Source: Candidatus Obscuribacterales bacterium (GTDB taxonomy: Bacteria > Cyanobacteriota > Vampirovibrionia > Obscuribacterales > Obscuribacteraceae). Taken from it: a stretch of DNA of 64,000 bases. This document shows, in pieces, positions 1-9,460 of the stretch. The notes below the pieces were generated by a model, which was not told the origin of the DNA, did no database searches, and saw nothing but the letters and a program-made list of their open reading frames with translations. The DNA lies in NCBI GenBank assembly GCA_020054205.1, contig JAGVLS010000018.1, positions 274,188 through 338,187 on the forward strand, given 5' to 3'. A program made the position numbers and the translations under genes. The number at the start of each line of letters is the position of its first letter. The first letter of the stretch is position 1.

Positions 1-2499
1 CATAGAAATAGCAGATTGTGCGTGAGGAATTTTGCCAGTTGCTGAAATTAAGAGAGTAGGTGGAATGGATAAACGTAAATTACCATCGGCAAAATCATTT
101 TTCATACTATCTTTGCCTGAAATTAGTGGTGTGCGGAAAGCTAGAACTGCTTCTTCTAAACCTTGGCAGGACCTTACTAACTGAGCAAGCTTATATTTAC
201 CATCGCTATTGGAAGGTGTATAAACTGGATCTGGCCAACAGAAATTATCCAACAAAGTTATAGTTTTAGGATCACAGCCAACACAAACTGCATTGCGTAT
301 AGCTTCATCAACAGCAATTATGGACATAGTATATGTATCATATTCACTTAATTGTGGCGCTAGTCCATTAGAAATGGCCAAACAAGTGTCTTCTTCATAA
401 AGAGGTTGAATGACAGCAGCATCACATGGCGCTTGCTGTTTTGGACCCATTAATGGCTTTATTACACTTAATCCTTGTACTTCATGATCATATTGCCGAA
501 TAATTGTTTCCCGGCTACAAATATTATGATGAGCAAGTAAAGATAATAATTGTTTATCCAAATCATTATTTTGAGGTCCTAGGCTGTCATTTATATTTGG
601 TTTTTTCCACTCAGCTTCTAATCTTAATTTTGGTGTACCTTTATGTAAAAATTCTAAATCTAATAAGGCAATTGTTTTGTTATTTCTAGTTATTTCAAAA
701 TAGCCTCTACTATGGAAAGTGCCAATGGCAGTTGCTTCAATATTATATCTTTCAGCTAGTCTTTTTAATTCATGATAATTATGGGCAGAAGTGGATATAG
801 TCATTCTTTCTTGTGATTCAGAGATGACTATTTCGTAATCAGCTAAACCAGGATATTTTGTTGGTACATTGTCTAATTCAATGGTGGCACCGTTTGTTAA
901 TTGAGCCATTTCACCTACCGAAGATGATAATCCACCAGCGCCGTTATCGGTAATACCACTGATTAAGCCTCGATCGCGTGCTTCTATGACAAAATCTAAT
1001 AATCTTTTTTGTGTAAAAGGATCTCCTATTTGGACAGCAGAATTTGGAGAGCCTTCGTGCAATGCTTCTGATGAAAATGTTGCACCATGAATGCCATCTT
1101 TACCAACTCTGCCACCAGCCATAATAATAATGTCGCTAATTTGAGTGTGTTTAGCAAAACCTTGTTTTCTATGTACGGTAATCGGCAATATTCCACCAGT
1201 GCCACAAAATACAAGGGGTTTAGCACGATAACCAGGATGAAAATAAATTGCTCCATTGACTGTAGCAATACCACTTTTATTGCCGCCATCCTGAACACCT
1301 TTTCTAACACCATCCAGAATAGTTTTTGCTGGCAATAATTTTGGATGAACAGGTAGATTTTGGCTTGGATAAGCGAAACAAAAAATGTCTGTATTAAAGA
1401 TAGGTTTGGCACCTAAACCAGTACCTAGTATATCTCGGTTTACACCTAATATGCCGGTAAGCGCGCCTCCATAAGGCTCTAAAGCAGAAGGAGAATTATG
1501 AGTTTCAACTTTAAAACAAAACGCCCATTCATTATTCCAGCGTACTATGCCAGCATTGTCTTCAAAAACAGATAGTAAATCTGTTCTATTTTCCATTAAC
1601 TTGTAGGTGGGAGACTTTATATATGTTTTGTATAAACTATTAATTTCAGATGTGTGTCCTTTTTCTAAATCTTTATAAACAATGTCACAGTTAAATATTT
1701 TATGTTTGCAATGTTCCGACCAGGTTTGGGCAATTATTTCTAATTCTATATCTAGAGGTTCATTTGGTAATTTATGTAATTCACGGGCTGCTTTTACTTG
1801 TGCATTCTGGAAATAATTTTTTATTGCTTTCATTTCTTCTAGATTTAATGCAAGCAATCTAGTTTTACTTATATCTTCCAATTCCTTATCGCTTACATTG
1901 AGAGACACTATTTGTGGAGCTTTTGGGCTGGGAAGATATACGGAAGGAAAATCTAAATAACCTTTATATGTTTTTGTTAAATCATATGTAACAAATTTAT
2001 CGGTTATAGGATGGAAGAAAATGTATTTGTTCTTTTCTTTAATATCCTCTTCTGAATTTTGACTATTGAAAAGAAAAAGTGTGCCGGAGGCTACTTGCAC
2101 AAACTCAGGTAGCCCTTTGAGCACCAATGCTTCTTTTACTGTATGAGCTAAATTATCTGTTACTCCAGGTAAATATTGACGTAAGGCCATGTAAGCAAAG
2201 CCCATTTCTTTAAATGCTTTTGTCCATTTGTGCAAACAATTTATTTCTGTGCACCATAATTCTTCTTGCAATGTATCTAATAATATTTCTTTTAAAGCTA
2301 GGCCTAATTCAGTTCTTTCAATATTGTCAGCTGTTTCTTCTAAAGTTTTGTCGTCTGTCTTCAACCAGTAAATAGGTAAAGATATAGTATGAGTATTTTT
2401 CAGTCCATGCTTTGGCATTACTGCTAAACACAAAGTATTATTTCCAGGCTCATTAGTGTTAACAGTTTCAAATTCTTTAGATGAGGTGAAAAATGTCAT
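1..2499 (-). CDS. purL: phosphoribosylformylglycinamidine synthase (PurL), C-terminus beyond window
   Basis: FGAM synthase, fourth step of purine synthesis: converts FGAR plus ATP and glutamine-derived ammonia to FGAM in the cytosol. My reading of the minus strand is open from an ATG at 2499 to the window edge (about 833 residues), so the 3' end is missing. Recognisable motifs are SEHCKHK, KVETHNSP-SALEPYGGA and GDPFTQKRLLDF followed by TDNGAGGLSSSVGEMA, all typical of the PurL ATP-binding core. Around residues 111-140 lies a PurS-like stretch (LPGVTDNLAHTVKEAL), so a PurS-type domain seems fused at the N-terminus. Last gene seen in the pur operon, 4 nt after purN. Whether a glutaminase domain follows or PurQ is separate cannot be seen. 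Confidence 0.93.
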   Translation of the reverse strand, partial: MTFFTSSKEFETVNTNEPGNNTLCLAVMPKHGLKNTHTISLPIYWLKTDDKTLEETADNIERTELGLALKEILLDTLQEELWCTEINCLHKWTKAFKEMGFAYMALRQYLPGVTDNLAHTVKEALVLKGLPEFVQVASGTLFLFNSQNSEEDIKEKNKYIFFHPITDKFVTYDLTKTYKGYLDFPSVYLPSPKAPQIVSLNVSDKELEDISKTRLLALNLEEMKAIKNYFQNAQVKAARELHKLPNEPLDIELEIIAQTWSEHCKHKIFNCDIVYKDLEKGHTSEINSLYKTYIKSPTYKLMENRTDLLSVFEDNAGIVRWNNEWAFCFKVETHNSPSALEPYGGALTGILGVNRDILGTGLGAKPIFNTDIFCFAYPSQNLPVHPKLLPAKTILDGVRKGVQDGGNKSGIATVNGAIYFHPGYRAKPLVFCGTGGILPITVHRKQGFAKHTQISDIIIMAGGRVGKDGIHGATFSSEALHEGSPNSAVQIGDPFTQKRLLDFVIEARDRGLISGITDNGAGGLSSSVGEMAQLTNGATIELDNVPTKYPGLADYEIVISESQERMTISTSAHNYHELKRLAERYNIEATAIGTFHSRGYFEITRNNKTIALLDLEFLHKGTPKLRLEAEWKKPNINDSLGPQNNDLDKQLLSLLAHHNICSRETIIRQYDHEVQGLSVIKPLMGPKQQAPCDAAVIQPLYEEDTCLAISNGLAPQLSEYDTYTMSIIAVDEAIRNAVCVGCDPKTITLLDNFCWPDPVYTPSNSDGKYKLAQLVRSCQGLEEAVLAFRTPLISGKDSMKNDFADGNLRLSIPPTLLISATGKIPHAQSAISM

Positions 2500-2503
2500 T
2501 GGA

Positions 2504-3130
2504 CTATTTATTTCCTTGCTTTACATTTATCTGTGAGGGTAATTTGATGCCATTTAAAGCAATGCTTTGTAACACTTTAGGATAAAACTTATTTTCCAAA
2601 GCTAGTCCTCTTGATTTGAAAGTTTCAAGACTATCATTTTCTAGGCGTGGAAAAGTTTCTTGAGCAATAATTGGACCATGATCAAGTTGATCATCAACTA
2701 AATGTATTGTAATGCCAGAAGATTTTGCCCCAGAAGCAAAGGCATCTTCATAACCACTGGTGCCAGGAAATAATGGCAATAAGGAAGGGTGAATGTTAAT
2801 GATACGATAATAACCAGCTTTATCTGCAAAAGGTTCTAAAAAAGTTTTGCTTAAAATGCGCATATAACCAGCTAATATTACGTAGTCTAGATTATGAGGT
2901 AGTAAAATTTTTAAAACTGCATTTTCATGATCTTGGCGGCTCATACCTCTATGATCAATAACATAAGTTTTAATACCTCTATTTTTTGCTTTTTCAATAG
3001 CTGGTGCATCTGGATTGTTTGATATGACTGCTGCAATTTCAGCATCTAATGAACCTGTTTGAGCAGCTTCAATAATAGAGGTCATTAATGAGCCTCTGCC
3101 AGAAACTAATATGGCTATCTTGATTGACAA
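2504..3130 (-). CDS. purN: phosphoribosylglycinamide formyltransferase (PurN)
   Basis: GAR transformylase, third purine step, using 10-formyl-tetrahydrofolate to formylate GAR. At 208 residues it has the usual length. The N-terminal SGRGSLMTSI matches the phosphate-binding SGxGSN loop, with Leu where Asn is usual. NIHPSLLPLFPG carries the catalytic Asn and His, and the following VDDQLDHGPII carries the Asp of the folate site. The start is a TTG at 3130 behind GGAGG about 11 nt upstream. It overlaps the end of purD by 16 nt, which implies translational coupling. Confidence 0.95.
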   Translation of the reverse strand: MSIKIAILVSGRGSLMTSIIEAAQTGSLDAEIAAVISNNPDAPAIEKAKNRGIKTYVIDHRGMSRQDHENAVLKILLPHNLDYVILAGYMRILSKTFLEPFADKAGYYRIINIHPSLLPLFPGTSGYEDAFASGAKSSGITIHLVDDQLDHGPIIAQETFPRLENDSLETFKSRGLALENKFYPKVLQSIALNGIKLPSQINVKQGNK

Positions 3131-4440
3131 AGCGAAGCAGCCCTCCTGCCTATATCTTTTCGATATGCCATATTGGAAAATGTTATTGCATCTATGCTTT
3201 GATAAGCTTTATCAATAGCTTCTGCAAGAGTTGGAGCTATAGCAGTAACAGATAATATACGTCCACCATTTGTAAGCAAAGTATCGTTATTTAATTTTGT
3301 GCCAGAATGAAATAAATAAACATTTTCTGGTATTGAATTTATGGTTATGGGTTTATCTTTTGATGATTTTTCGGGATAATCATTTCCAACAGCAACAACA
3401 CAACAGCTTGCATTTTTTGACCATTGAATATCTACCTCTTTTAATTTACCCTCTGTTGTTGCCAATAAAATTGGCAACAAATCTGATTCTAAAAGAGGTA
3501 ATAATGTCTGTGCTTCAGGGTCACCAAAACGACAATTGAATTCTAAGACGTATGGTTGATATGTTGTTTCTCCATTTTCTAGTTTAATGGTATCAATCAT
3601 AAGTCCTATGTATAAAATACCTTTGTATTGCAGTTTACGGGTGCGCAGAGCTTGAGTTAAAGGGGTTAAAACTTGTGTAGAAATTTGCTCATAAGCACAA
3701 CTATAAATATCAACTGGTGAATATGCACCCATGCCACCAGTATTGGGTCCTTTATCAAAATCAAATCTTTGTTTATGATCTTGAGATATAGGCATAGGGA
3801 CAAAATTAGAACCATCGACAAATAATAATAGTGATGCTTCTTGCCCAGTTAATTTTTCTTCGATAACTACTTTAGCACCAGCAGCACCAAATTGCCGTTT
3901 TTTAAATATCGAATACAGGGCTTCCAGTGCTTCCTCTTTTGAATCTGTCACAAAGACACCTTTGCCGAGTGCCAAGCCGTCTACTTTAATTACCCTTGCC
4001 CATGGATGTTCTGAAACAAAATCAGCTGCTTGAGATAAAGCAGTGCAAACTTGATAACGAGCTGTTGGGATACGATTCTCGGACATAAAATCTTTAGCAA
4101 ATGCTTTACTGGATTCTAGTTTGGCTGCTTTTTGATCTGGACCAAAAACTTTCAATCCTTCTTTATTAAGGTAATCTGTTATACCTTCAGCAAGCGGATT
4201 ATCCGGGCCAACAACAACTAAATCAATTTTTTCTTTATTACCAAATTTTGCCAGTTGAGAAAAATTCATAACATCAATTTCTACATTTTCTGTTTTGTGA
4301 AGATTTGCTGTGCCGCCATTGCCTGGTGCAACAAATATTTTTTCGACATTAGAACTTTGACCTAATTTCCAAGCTATAGCATGTTCTCTGCCACCTGAGC
4401 CTACAACTAATATTTTTGATTTAGTGTTTGTTGTAACCAT
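3115..4440 (-). CDS. purD: phosphoribosylamine-glycine ligase (PurD)
   Basis: GAR synthetase, second purine step: joins 5-phosphoribosylamine and glycine with ATP. It is an ATP-grasp enzyme of 441 residues, normal for the family. Visible landmarks are the N-terminal VVGSGGREHAIAWKL, the central ATP-grasp segment VIKVDGLALGKGVF, PNTGGMGAYSP, and LEFNCRFGDPEAQ with the metal-binding Glu/Asn. The ATG at 4440 follows purC by 10 nt with TAGG as a modest ribosome site. It is the third gene of the operon and overlaps purN. Confidence 0.97.
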   Translation of the reverse strand: MVTTNTKSKILVVGSGGREHAIAWKLGQSSNVEKIFVAPGNGGTANLHKTENVEIDVMNFSQLAKFGNKEKIDLVVVGPDNPLAEGITDYLNKEGLKVFGPDQKAAKLESSKAFAKDFMSENRIPTARYQVCTALSQAADFVSEHPWARVIKVDGLALGKGVFVTDSKEEALEALYSIFKKRQFGAAGAKVVIEEKLTGQEASLLLFVDGSNFVPMPISQDHKQRFDFDKGPNTGGMGAYSPVDIYSCAYEQISTQVLTPLTQALRTRKLQYKGILYIGLMIDTIKLENGETTYQPYVLEFNCRFGDPEAQTLLPLLESDLLPILLATTEGKLKEVDIQWSKNASCCVVAVGNDYPEKSSKDKPITINSIPENVYLFHSGTKLNNDTLLTNGGRILSVTAIAPTLAEAIDKAYQSIDAITFSNMAYRKDIGRRAASLCQSR

Positions 4441-4450
4441 AATTACCTAT

Positions 4451-5653
4451 CTAAGTGAATGCATTGGTTAATTCTTCAGCTAATTTGTTTAATTCCAACT
4501 GATTAGGAAAAAGTTTTTTGCCAACCAGGTGATTGGTTAAGCTTCCATAAAGATAGTTTATAGCTTGCTTAAAGTTATGAGGTAAACTTTCTGGTTTTTC
4601 TTTCAATCTATTTACACATATATCTTTCCAATCAAGTGAATTATCATTGACGGCCATTTCTTGAGCTTTAAGCATGGATTGATACCATTGTGTTTTTCGA
4701 TAATATTTACGAATTGTTTCTTTAGATAAATGACAATTTTTGTATATCAATCGTAATTCATCAGGACCAATACTATCGGCAAGTAATATTTGGTCATTAT
4801 TTAATATGAATTCAAATTTGCCATCCCATAATTCTATATTTGCGTGAGCAAAAATGTTTCCTAAGCAAATGGCAATGCTTTGTGATAAAGCAATTAAAGT
4901 TTGGAACTGATCATTTGTAAGCTGTGAAATTAAAATTGCTTCTTGTAAACCAAGTAGTCTATCTTTTGGTTCAAGCTTAGTAAAAAATTCAATTGTTGGT
5001 TGTCCAAACCATTCATTTTCTTTTGGGCAGCGTGAGAGCCCAATTTGTTTATAGTAATTTGGATCTTTTGCCAATCTGTTTTTTAGTGAGCTGCCTTCAG
5101 GCATGCCAAATCTAAATACAACTTCCAACGGTATTAACCGTTGTTTTATATCTGTATTTATTTGTGGGTAATAAAAGATCTTTTGACCAAATACTTCCTC
5201 GATTTGTGGGCGAATAACATTTGCTTTCAAGACTTCTAAATAGATAGGATCTTTGCAGTTAATAGCTTCAACATCAGCTAATGTTTTGTCATTTTGGCTA
5301 ACAATTCTTGTAAAATGATGACTGAGCCCATTTGTTTGTAATTCTTTTACTATGTCATTTTTTGCAAATTCATTTAACCATGATTTGTCAATTTTTAGGC
5401 TGGGATGAGGGTTTTTAAAAGTTTTTTGCCAGATATCATTTTTAGCTAAAACATTAAATAAATATGCTCCCATAATTGCTAATGCTTTGCCTTTATTTTC
5501 AATTTGATCGGGCATTTTGCCCCAATCAAATACAGAATAATCATCAGTAAATTCAAACCAGAGGTGATTGTCGGATGTTTGTGCTTTTTGCCATACCCGT
5601 TTCACAGAGCCTTCGTATATTAGATTTAGAGATGTAAGCTGTGGCAAAGACAA
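4451..5653 (-). CDS. purC: SAICAR synthase (PurC), long form
   Basis: Phosphoribosylaminoimidazole-succinocarboxamide synthase, joining CAIR and aspartate with ATP. YEGSVKRVW near the N-terminus matches the YEGKxKxxY ATP loop, SVFDWGKMPDQI with NKGKAL matches the SxFD/KG region, and FEFILNNDQILLADSIGPDELRL corresponds to the KxEFG and DExxTPDxxR segments. At 400 residues it is far longer than the roughly 240-residue enteric enzyme, with extra sequence between and after the core motifs. The start is TTG at 5653; its AGGAG, 8 nt upstream, overlaps the purF stop codon. Confidence 0.9.
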   Translation of the reverse strand: MSLPQLTSLNLIYEGSVKRVWQKAQTSDNHLWFEFTDDYSVFDWGKMPDQIENKGKALAIMGAYLFNVLAKNDIWQKTFKNPHPSLKIDKSWLNEFAKNDIVKELQTNGLSHHFTRIVSQNDKTLADVEAINCKDPIYLEVLKANVIRPQIEEVFGQKIFYYPQINTDIKQRLIPLEVVFRFGMPEGSSLKNRLAKDPNYYKQIGLSRCPKENEWFGQPTIEFFTKLEPKDRLLGLQEAILISQLTNDQFQTLIALSQSIAICLGNIFAHANIELWDGKFEFILNNDQILLADSIGPDELRLIYKNCHLSKETIRKYYRKTQWYQSMLKAQEMAVNDNSLDWKDICVNRLKEKPESLPHNFKQAINYLYGSLTNHLVGKKLFPNQLELNKLAEELTNAFT

Positions 5654-5664
5654 AAACCTAACTC

Positions 5665-7140
5665 CTAATTTTTATTTTTGATGCTATTAACTTGTGGCAT
5701 ACAATCGCCATTGTTTTTTCTATCTTCAGTTCTTTTATTTTCAAATGTAATTGCATGGACAATATCAGTTGGATATTCTTGTGTAAGGCAACCTGTGCAT
5801 AATGAATTCTGTTCGAGAGCTTTTTTTAGTCCTTCCACAGTTTGATAAATGACTTTATCGGCTCCCATGATGCGAGCAATTTCTTCTTCGTTATGACCAT
5901 GAGCAATAAGCTCGTTGGTACTAGGAAAGTCTATACCGTAATAACAAGGGCTTATAATAGGGGGACAAGTGGAGACTAATATTACTTCTTTTGCACCAGC
6001 TTGTTTAATGAGCTTAACTATTTGAATAGCTGTGTTGCCCCTTACAATGCTATCGTCTACAACTAAACATCTTTTGCCAGCAATTTCAGAGGCAACAGGA
6101 TAAAGCTTACGTTTGATCGCTTCTTTTCTTGACTGTTGATCATCTAAAATAAATGTGCGATTAACATAACGGTTTTTTATCAATAATTCTCTAAATGGAA
6201 TATTCATTGATTCTGCAATAGCAATAGCAGCAATTCTACTTGTCTCTGGTACAGGTAGGACAACATCAGCAGTAATATTTTTGTTTTTTAGATATTCAGC
6301 TAATATTGCTCCTAGTTGGAAGCGTGCCTTATAAACTTCTGTGTTGCCCATTTGTGATTCTACGCGAGCAAAATATACCCATTCAAACATGCAGGGATAA
6401 TTTGATTGTTTTGTCAATATTTTGCGATGCATTTCGCCTTTTGCTGATATATATATGGCTTCGGCAGGTTGAATTTCTTCCAAATCGTTATAACCTAGAT
6501 AATTCAAAGCAGCACTTTCACTTGAGATGGCAAAAGCAATTTCGCCTGCATTATTTTTGCGTTTGCCTAGAACCATTGGTCTTATGCCGTTTGGATCACG
6601 AAAGCCAAAAAGACTGCCATCTTTAAGTAAGCCTACAACTGAATAACTACCAATTAAATCTTTCATTGTTTTTTCAATAGCAGAAAATAAATGAGAAAAG
6701 TCTTTTGGTTTAGTTTTCAGGTAATAAGTAATGAGATTGAGAATTACTTCTGAATCAGATTCGGTAGCAAAATGACAATTTTTGTCATTTTTCAATAGTT
6801 CTTCTTTAAGTTCGTAACAATTCACTATATTGCCATTGTGTCCAATGCCAATACCAAAATGATCATTAATAAACGGCTGCAACAAATTTGGATCACGCCG
6901 ACCAATGGTTGCATATCTAGTATGTCCGATAGCAGACAAACCTTTTAAATTACGAAATGTACGTTCTGAAAAAATATTTTCAACCAATCCGCTGCCTTTT
7001 TGCAAGCTAAATTGGCCTTTTATACTGTCAACGGTTAATATACCTGCCCCATCTTGTCCACGGTGTTGCAAGTTCATCAAGCCAAGAAAGGCTTCGTAAG
7101 CTGCCTCAGGTGTCCTGGCAATGCCTATTAATCCGCACAT
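5665..7140 (-). CDS. purF: amidophosphoribosyltransferase (PurF), Fe-S type
   Basis: Commits PRPP to purine synthesis by forming 5-phosphoribosylamine from glutamine. The N-terminal MCGLIGI places the nucleophilic Cys at position 2, so no propeptide has to be removed, unlike the Bacillus enzyme. The glutaminase region carries HNGNIVN, and the PRTase loop is CLVVDDSIVRGNT. Cysteines in YPCMF, ISPCYYGIDFP and CTGC match the four [4Fe-4S] ligands of the B. subtilis type. At 491 residues the length is normal. First gene of the operon, with AAGGA before the ATG; its upstream region contains the palindrome at 7206. Confidence 0.97.
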   Translation of the reverse strand: MCGLIGIARTPEAAYEAFLGLMNLQHRGQDGAGILTVDSIKGQFSLQKGSGLVENIFSERTFRNLKGLSAIGHTRYATIGRRDPNLLQPFINDHFGIGIGHNGNIVNCYELKEELLKNDKNCHFATESDSEVILNLITYYLKTKPKDFSHLFSAIEKTMKDLIGSYSVVGLLKDGSLFGFRDPNGIRPMVLGKRKNNAGEIAFAISSESAALNYLGYNDLEEIQPAEAIYISAKGEMHRKILTKQSNYPCMFEWVYFARVESQMGNTEVYKARFQLGAILAEYLKNKNITADVVLPVPETSRIAAIAIAESMNIPFRELLIKNRYVNRTFILDDQQSRKEAIKRKLYPVASEIAGKRCLVVDDSIVRGNTAIQIVKLIKQAGAKEVILVSTCPPIISPCYYGIDFPSTNELIAHGHNEEEIARIMGADKVIYQTVEGLKKALEQNSLCTGCLTQEYPTDIVHAITFENKRTEDRKNNGDCMPQVNSIKNKN

Positions 7141-7205
7141 CTAATTCATCCTTTATATCTGGCAAGATGTGTATTAGTCTCTATATTAAGAATACGATGA
7201 AAGCG

Positions 7206-7220
7206 GATTGGAATCCAATC
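7206..7220. promoter_or_regulatory. perfect palindrome upstream of purF, possible operator
   Basis: GATTGGA-A-TCCAATC: two perfect 7-nt inverted arms around one base, 66-80 nt upstream of the purF start codon. A dyad this perfect is typical of a dimeric repressor site. It does not resemble the B. subtilis PurBox (CGAA half-sites) or the E. coli PurR site. Its role is inferred only from position and symmetry. Confidence 0.45.
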
Positions 7221-7381
7221 TTTATTTGTATATTTTTGCAAGAAAGAGGCAAAGTTAATAATGGACAATACCTATTCTGACAACTAAAACACTACATAGT
7301 TGGCATGCTTTACATTCTTCTGATATAGCTGCTTCATATCTTTCTTATGGCTAGGCTATAAGGTGATGAAAATATTGCTTA

Positions 7382-7537
7382 CTAATGATAAGAGAAAATG
7401 AGTTTCTTCTTTTGAAAACCTTGGGACATAGATGGTGGAAGTGTTCGTACCAATTCGAGTCCACCATGTTTTAGTGCATGTTTTACTGCTATCTCTAAAT
7501 TTTTATTTACTGAAGAAAAATCATTATATTGTGCCAA
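7382..7537 (-). CDS. possible 51-residue small protein, doubtful
   Basis: Immediately after the MATE stop codon a frame opens with TTG (7535-7537) and stays open for 51 codons to a TAG at 7382-7384. The translation looks protein-like (NKNLEIAVKHALKHGGLEL, then VRTLPPSM). There is no clear Shine-Dalgarno site and no ATG, and an in-frame stop lies just upstream of the TTG. It may be a coupled small gene, a remnant of a larger gene, or chance. I do not recognise the sequence. Confidence 0.25.
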   Translation of the reverse strand: MAQYNDFSSVNKNLEIAVKHALKHGGLELVRTLPPSMSQGFQKKKLIFSYH

Positions 7538-7539
7538 TA

Positions 7540-8913
7540 TTAAACTTTAATGGTAAGCCAAGTTTTTGATTGATATCTAATTACAATTATGATTGCCGAT
7601 ATGATGGTTGAAGACAACATAGCTAACCAGACACCATTTGGTCCTAAATTCATAACTAAAGCTAAGAGCCAAGCGAGTGGCAGTCTAACAATCCAATTTG
7701 AAAATAATGAAACCCACATTGGTAATTTTGTGTCGCCTGCCCCTTGCAGTCCGCCACTTAAAATTGTGTTTAGAGCAAAAAATGGTTCAGAAAAAGCATT
7801 GATTTGCAAATAAGTCATTGTGTATTCAATAGTTTTTGGATCATGACTCATAAATGAAGCAATGGATTTAGCGCCAAAAAATAACAAAGTAGATAAAATA
7901 ATCATGAGCCATATACCAATATAGGTTACTCGCCAACCAGCTTTAAAAGCTCTATCTGTTTGATTGGCACCAATATTCTGTCCTACTATAGAAGCAACAG
8001 CAAGGCTGAGTGCCATAAGTGGCATGAATAATAATGCTTCTACGCGAATGCCAATTGTCCATGAAGCAAGAGCTGCCGTTGAATTTTCTAATTTGGCTAG
8101 AATAAAAAACAAAACTAAAGTAGAAGCTGCCCAGCTCAGCCTTTGCATAGCAGCAGGAAGTCCAATGTTTAATATGCGATTTAATTCAGATAATGAAGCT
8201 GGCCAAAGTTTTTTTAGACTGTCTTTAAGTGATGATTTGTATATTTGATAAATCGATAAAATTGCACCTAAAGTTGCGCCAAAAATAGCAGAATAAGCAA
8301 TGCCTCGCACACCTAAATTTGGTATTGGCCAATTATAAACAATGGTTAGGTAATCACCAAGCACATTGATAATTACTTCTAAACTAATTACTAATAATGG
8401 AATTTTTGCATTGCCTATTGCTCTAAAACTAGCATTAGAGATACAAATAACGCTAAAAGGTATCAAATAAATTCCATACACGCCTAAATAAAATGCTCCT
8501 TGATTTATTACATCAGGTGAGCGAGAAAATAATGGCAGCATAAATTTAGCAAAAAAAAGCGAAAGTATTGATAATGCTATGCCTGACAATACAGATAATA
8601 AGAGAGATTGAGCACAAGCAAAGCTAGCCTTTTCGGTATTTTCTTCTCCGTAAGCACGAGAAACAATTGCAGTTGTACCAACGCCAATTGATAAAGCAAA
8701 AATTGAAAATATAAAAATGATTTGTTCAGACAAACCAACAGCAGCTTGAACGGATGGACCAAGCATGCCAGCAACTTGTACATCTACAATACCGACTGTA
8801 GAACCTGCCAATGTAGTTAATAATAATGGCCATGACATGATCCAAATGGCATTCCACAGATTGCCTTCAACCAATGGCATGCTGGCGGTTTTTGATAAAT
8901 TGGAGCTTGGCAT
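7540..8913 (-). CDS. MATE family multidrug/metabolite efflux transporter
   Basis: Inner-membrane antiporter of the MATE family, exporting drugs or metabolites in exchange for Na+ or H+. From the ATG at 8913 it has 457 residues, the usual size, with about 12 predicted hydrophobic helices. Family landmarks are MSWPLLLTTLAGSTVGIVD near the start, the internal repeat beginning near ILNIGLPAAMQRLSW, and FALNTILSGGLQGAGDT in the second half. A longer frame begins at 8961 but would add a non-MATE leader that overlaps the promoter region of the divergent gene, so I prefer 8913. Substrate unknown. Confidence 0.92.
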   Translation of the reverse strand: MPSSNLSKTASMPLVEGNLWNAIWIMSWPLLLTTLAGSTVGIVDVQVAGMLGPSVQAAVGLSEQIIFIFSIFALSIGVGTTAIVSRAYGEENTEKASFACAQSLLLSVLSGIALSILSLFFAKFMLPLFSRSPDVINQGAFYLGVYGIYLIPFSVICISNASFRAIGNAKIPLLVISLEVIINVLGDYLTIVYNWPIPNLGVRGIAYSAIFGATLGAILSIYQIYKSSLKDSLKKLWPASLSELNRILNIGLPAAMQRLSWAASTLVLFFILAKLENSTAALASWTIGIRVEALLFMPLMALSLAVASIVGQNIGANQTDRAFKAGWRVTYIGIWLMIILSTLLFFGAKSIASFMSHDPKTIEYTMTYLQINAFSEPFFALNTILSGGLQGAGDTKLPMWVSLFSNWIVRLPLAWLLALVMNLGPNGVWLAMLSSTIISAIIIVIRYQSKTWLTIKV

Positions 8914-8938
8914 TAGTGTAATATAGCAGAGACAATGA

Positions 8939-8967
8939 TTGTTTTTGCTGACTGAAAGCACTTATAT
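8939..8967 (+). promoter_or_regulatory. possible sigma-70-type promoter
   Basis: TTGTTT (8939-8944), a 17-nt spacer, then TTATAT (8962-8967), about 32 nt before the ATG at 8999. Matches to consensus are moderate. It supports 8999 rather than 8939 as the start of the downstream gene. Confidence 0.3.
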
Positions 8968-8998
8968 TAAAAGCGTTAATCAAGTAATATACTTAGAA

Positions 8999-9460
8999 AT
9001 GACAGAATCTAAGAAAAAAGGGTCAAATTCTCTACATAACGTATATAGGCGACCAGCTTGGAAAAACATTACACGTTGGCTTGCTTTTATAATGATTATC
9101 GTATTAGACAGTGCCTTAATTGGATCATCTGTCCGCTCTCATCAAAGCTTAGGTGTATTGCTTTCAGTCAAAGAATTACTTTCTTACTTAATCATACTTT
9201 TGCTCAATGCCCTTGTCATTCCATCAATTGTTTTTGAAATTGATAGTATAGTCATTGAATCAGATGGCATGATTTTCAAGAACTTGCTCTTTAGCACAAA
9301 AGAAAAATGGGAAAATCTAATCAGTGTCTATAGCCCTATATATCTAAAATTTGCTATTTTACGGGGTAGTAAGTTTATATATCTCATAAATAAGCGAGAT
9401 CTAGGAAATTTTGATGAGCTAATGAAAACAATCTATCAAAAAGCTAAGAATCTAAAATAA
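8999..9460 (+). CDS. small two-helix membrane protein, unknown
   Basis: A 153-residue protein with a basic N-terminus, two hydrophobic segments (about residues 26-44 and 58-78) and a soluble C-terminal half alternating hydrophobic and charged residues. This layout (two helices, then a beta-rich tail with IVIESDGMIFKNLLF) resembles bacterial PH-domain membrane proteins, but that is a structural guess. Divergent from the MATE gene. The frame could start at 8939; I chose 8999 because a plausible promoter lies between. No function can be assigned. Confidence 0.7.
   Translation: MTESKKKGSNSLHNVYRRPAWKNITRWLAFIMIIVLDSALIGSSVRSHQSLGVLLSVKELLSYLIILLLNALVIPSIVFEIDSIVIESDGMIFKNLLFSTKEKWENLISVYSPIYLKFAILRGSKFIYLINKRDLGNFDELMKTIYQKAKNLK

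Larger units (their letters stand above)
7141..7539. other. intergenic region upstream of purF
   Basis: About 400 nt between the MATE gene and purF, both on the minus strand. It must hold the pur operon promoter. I see the palindrome at 7206-7220, an AT-rich stretch around 7170-7200 that could supply a -10 element, and a weak 51-codon reading frame (7382-7537). No riboswitch, tRNA or mobile element is recognisable. Confidence 0.5.

Noticed and set aside
1026..1412. A 128-residue minus-strand frame and an 83-residue plus-strand frame in the same place
   Set aside because: Both lie inside purL in other frames; the purL frame carries conserved motifs and the shadows do not.
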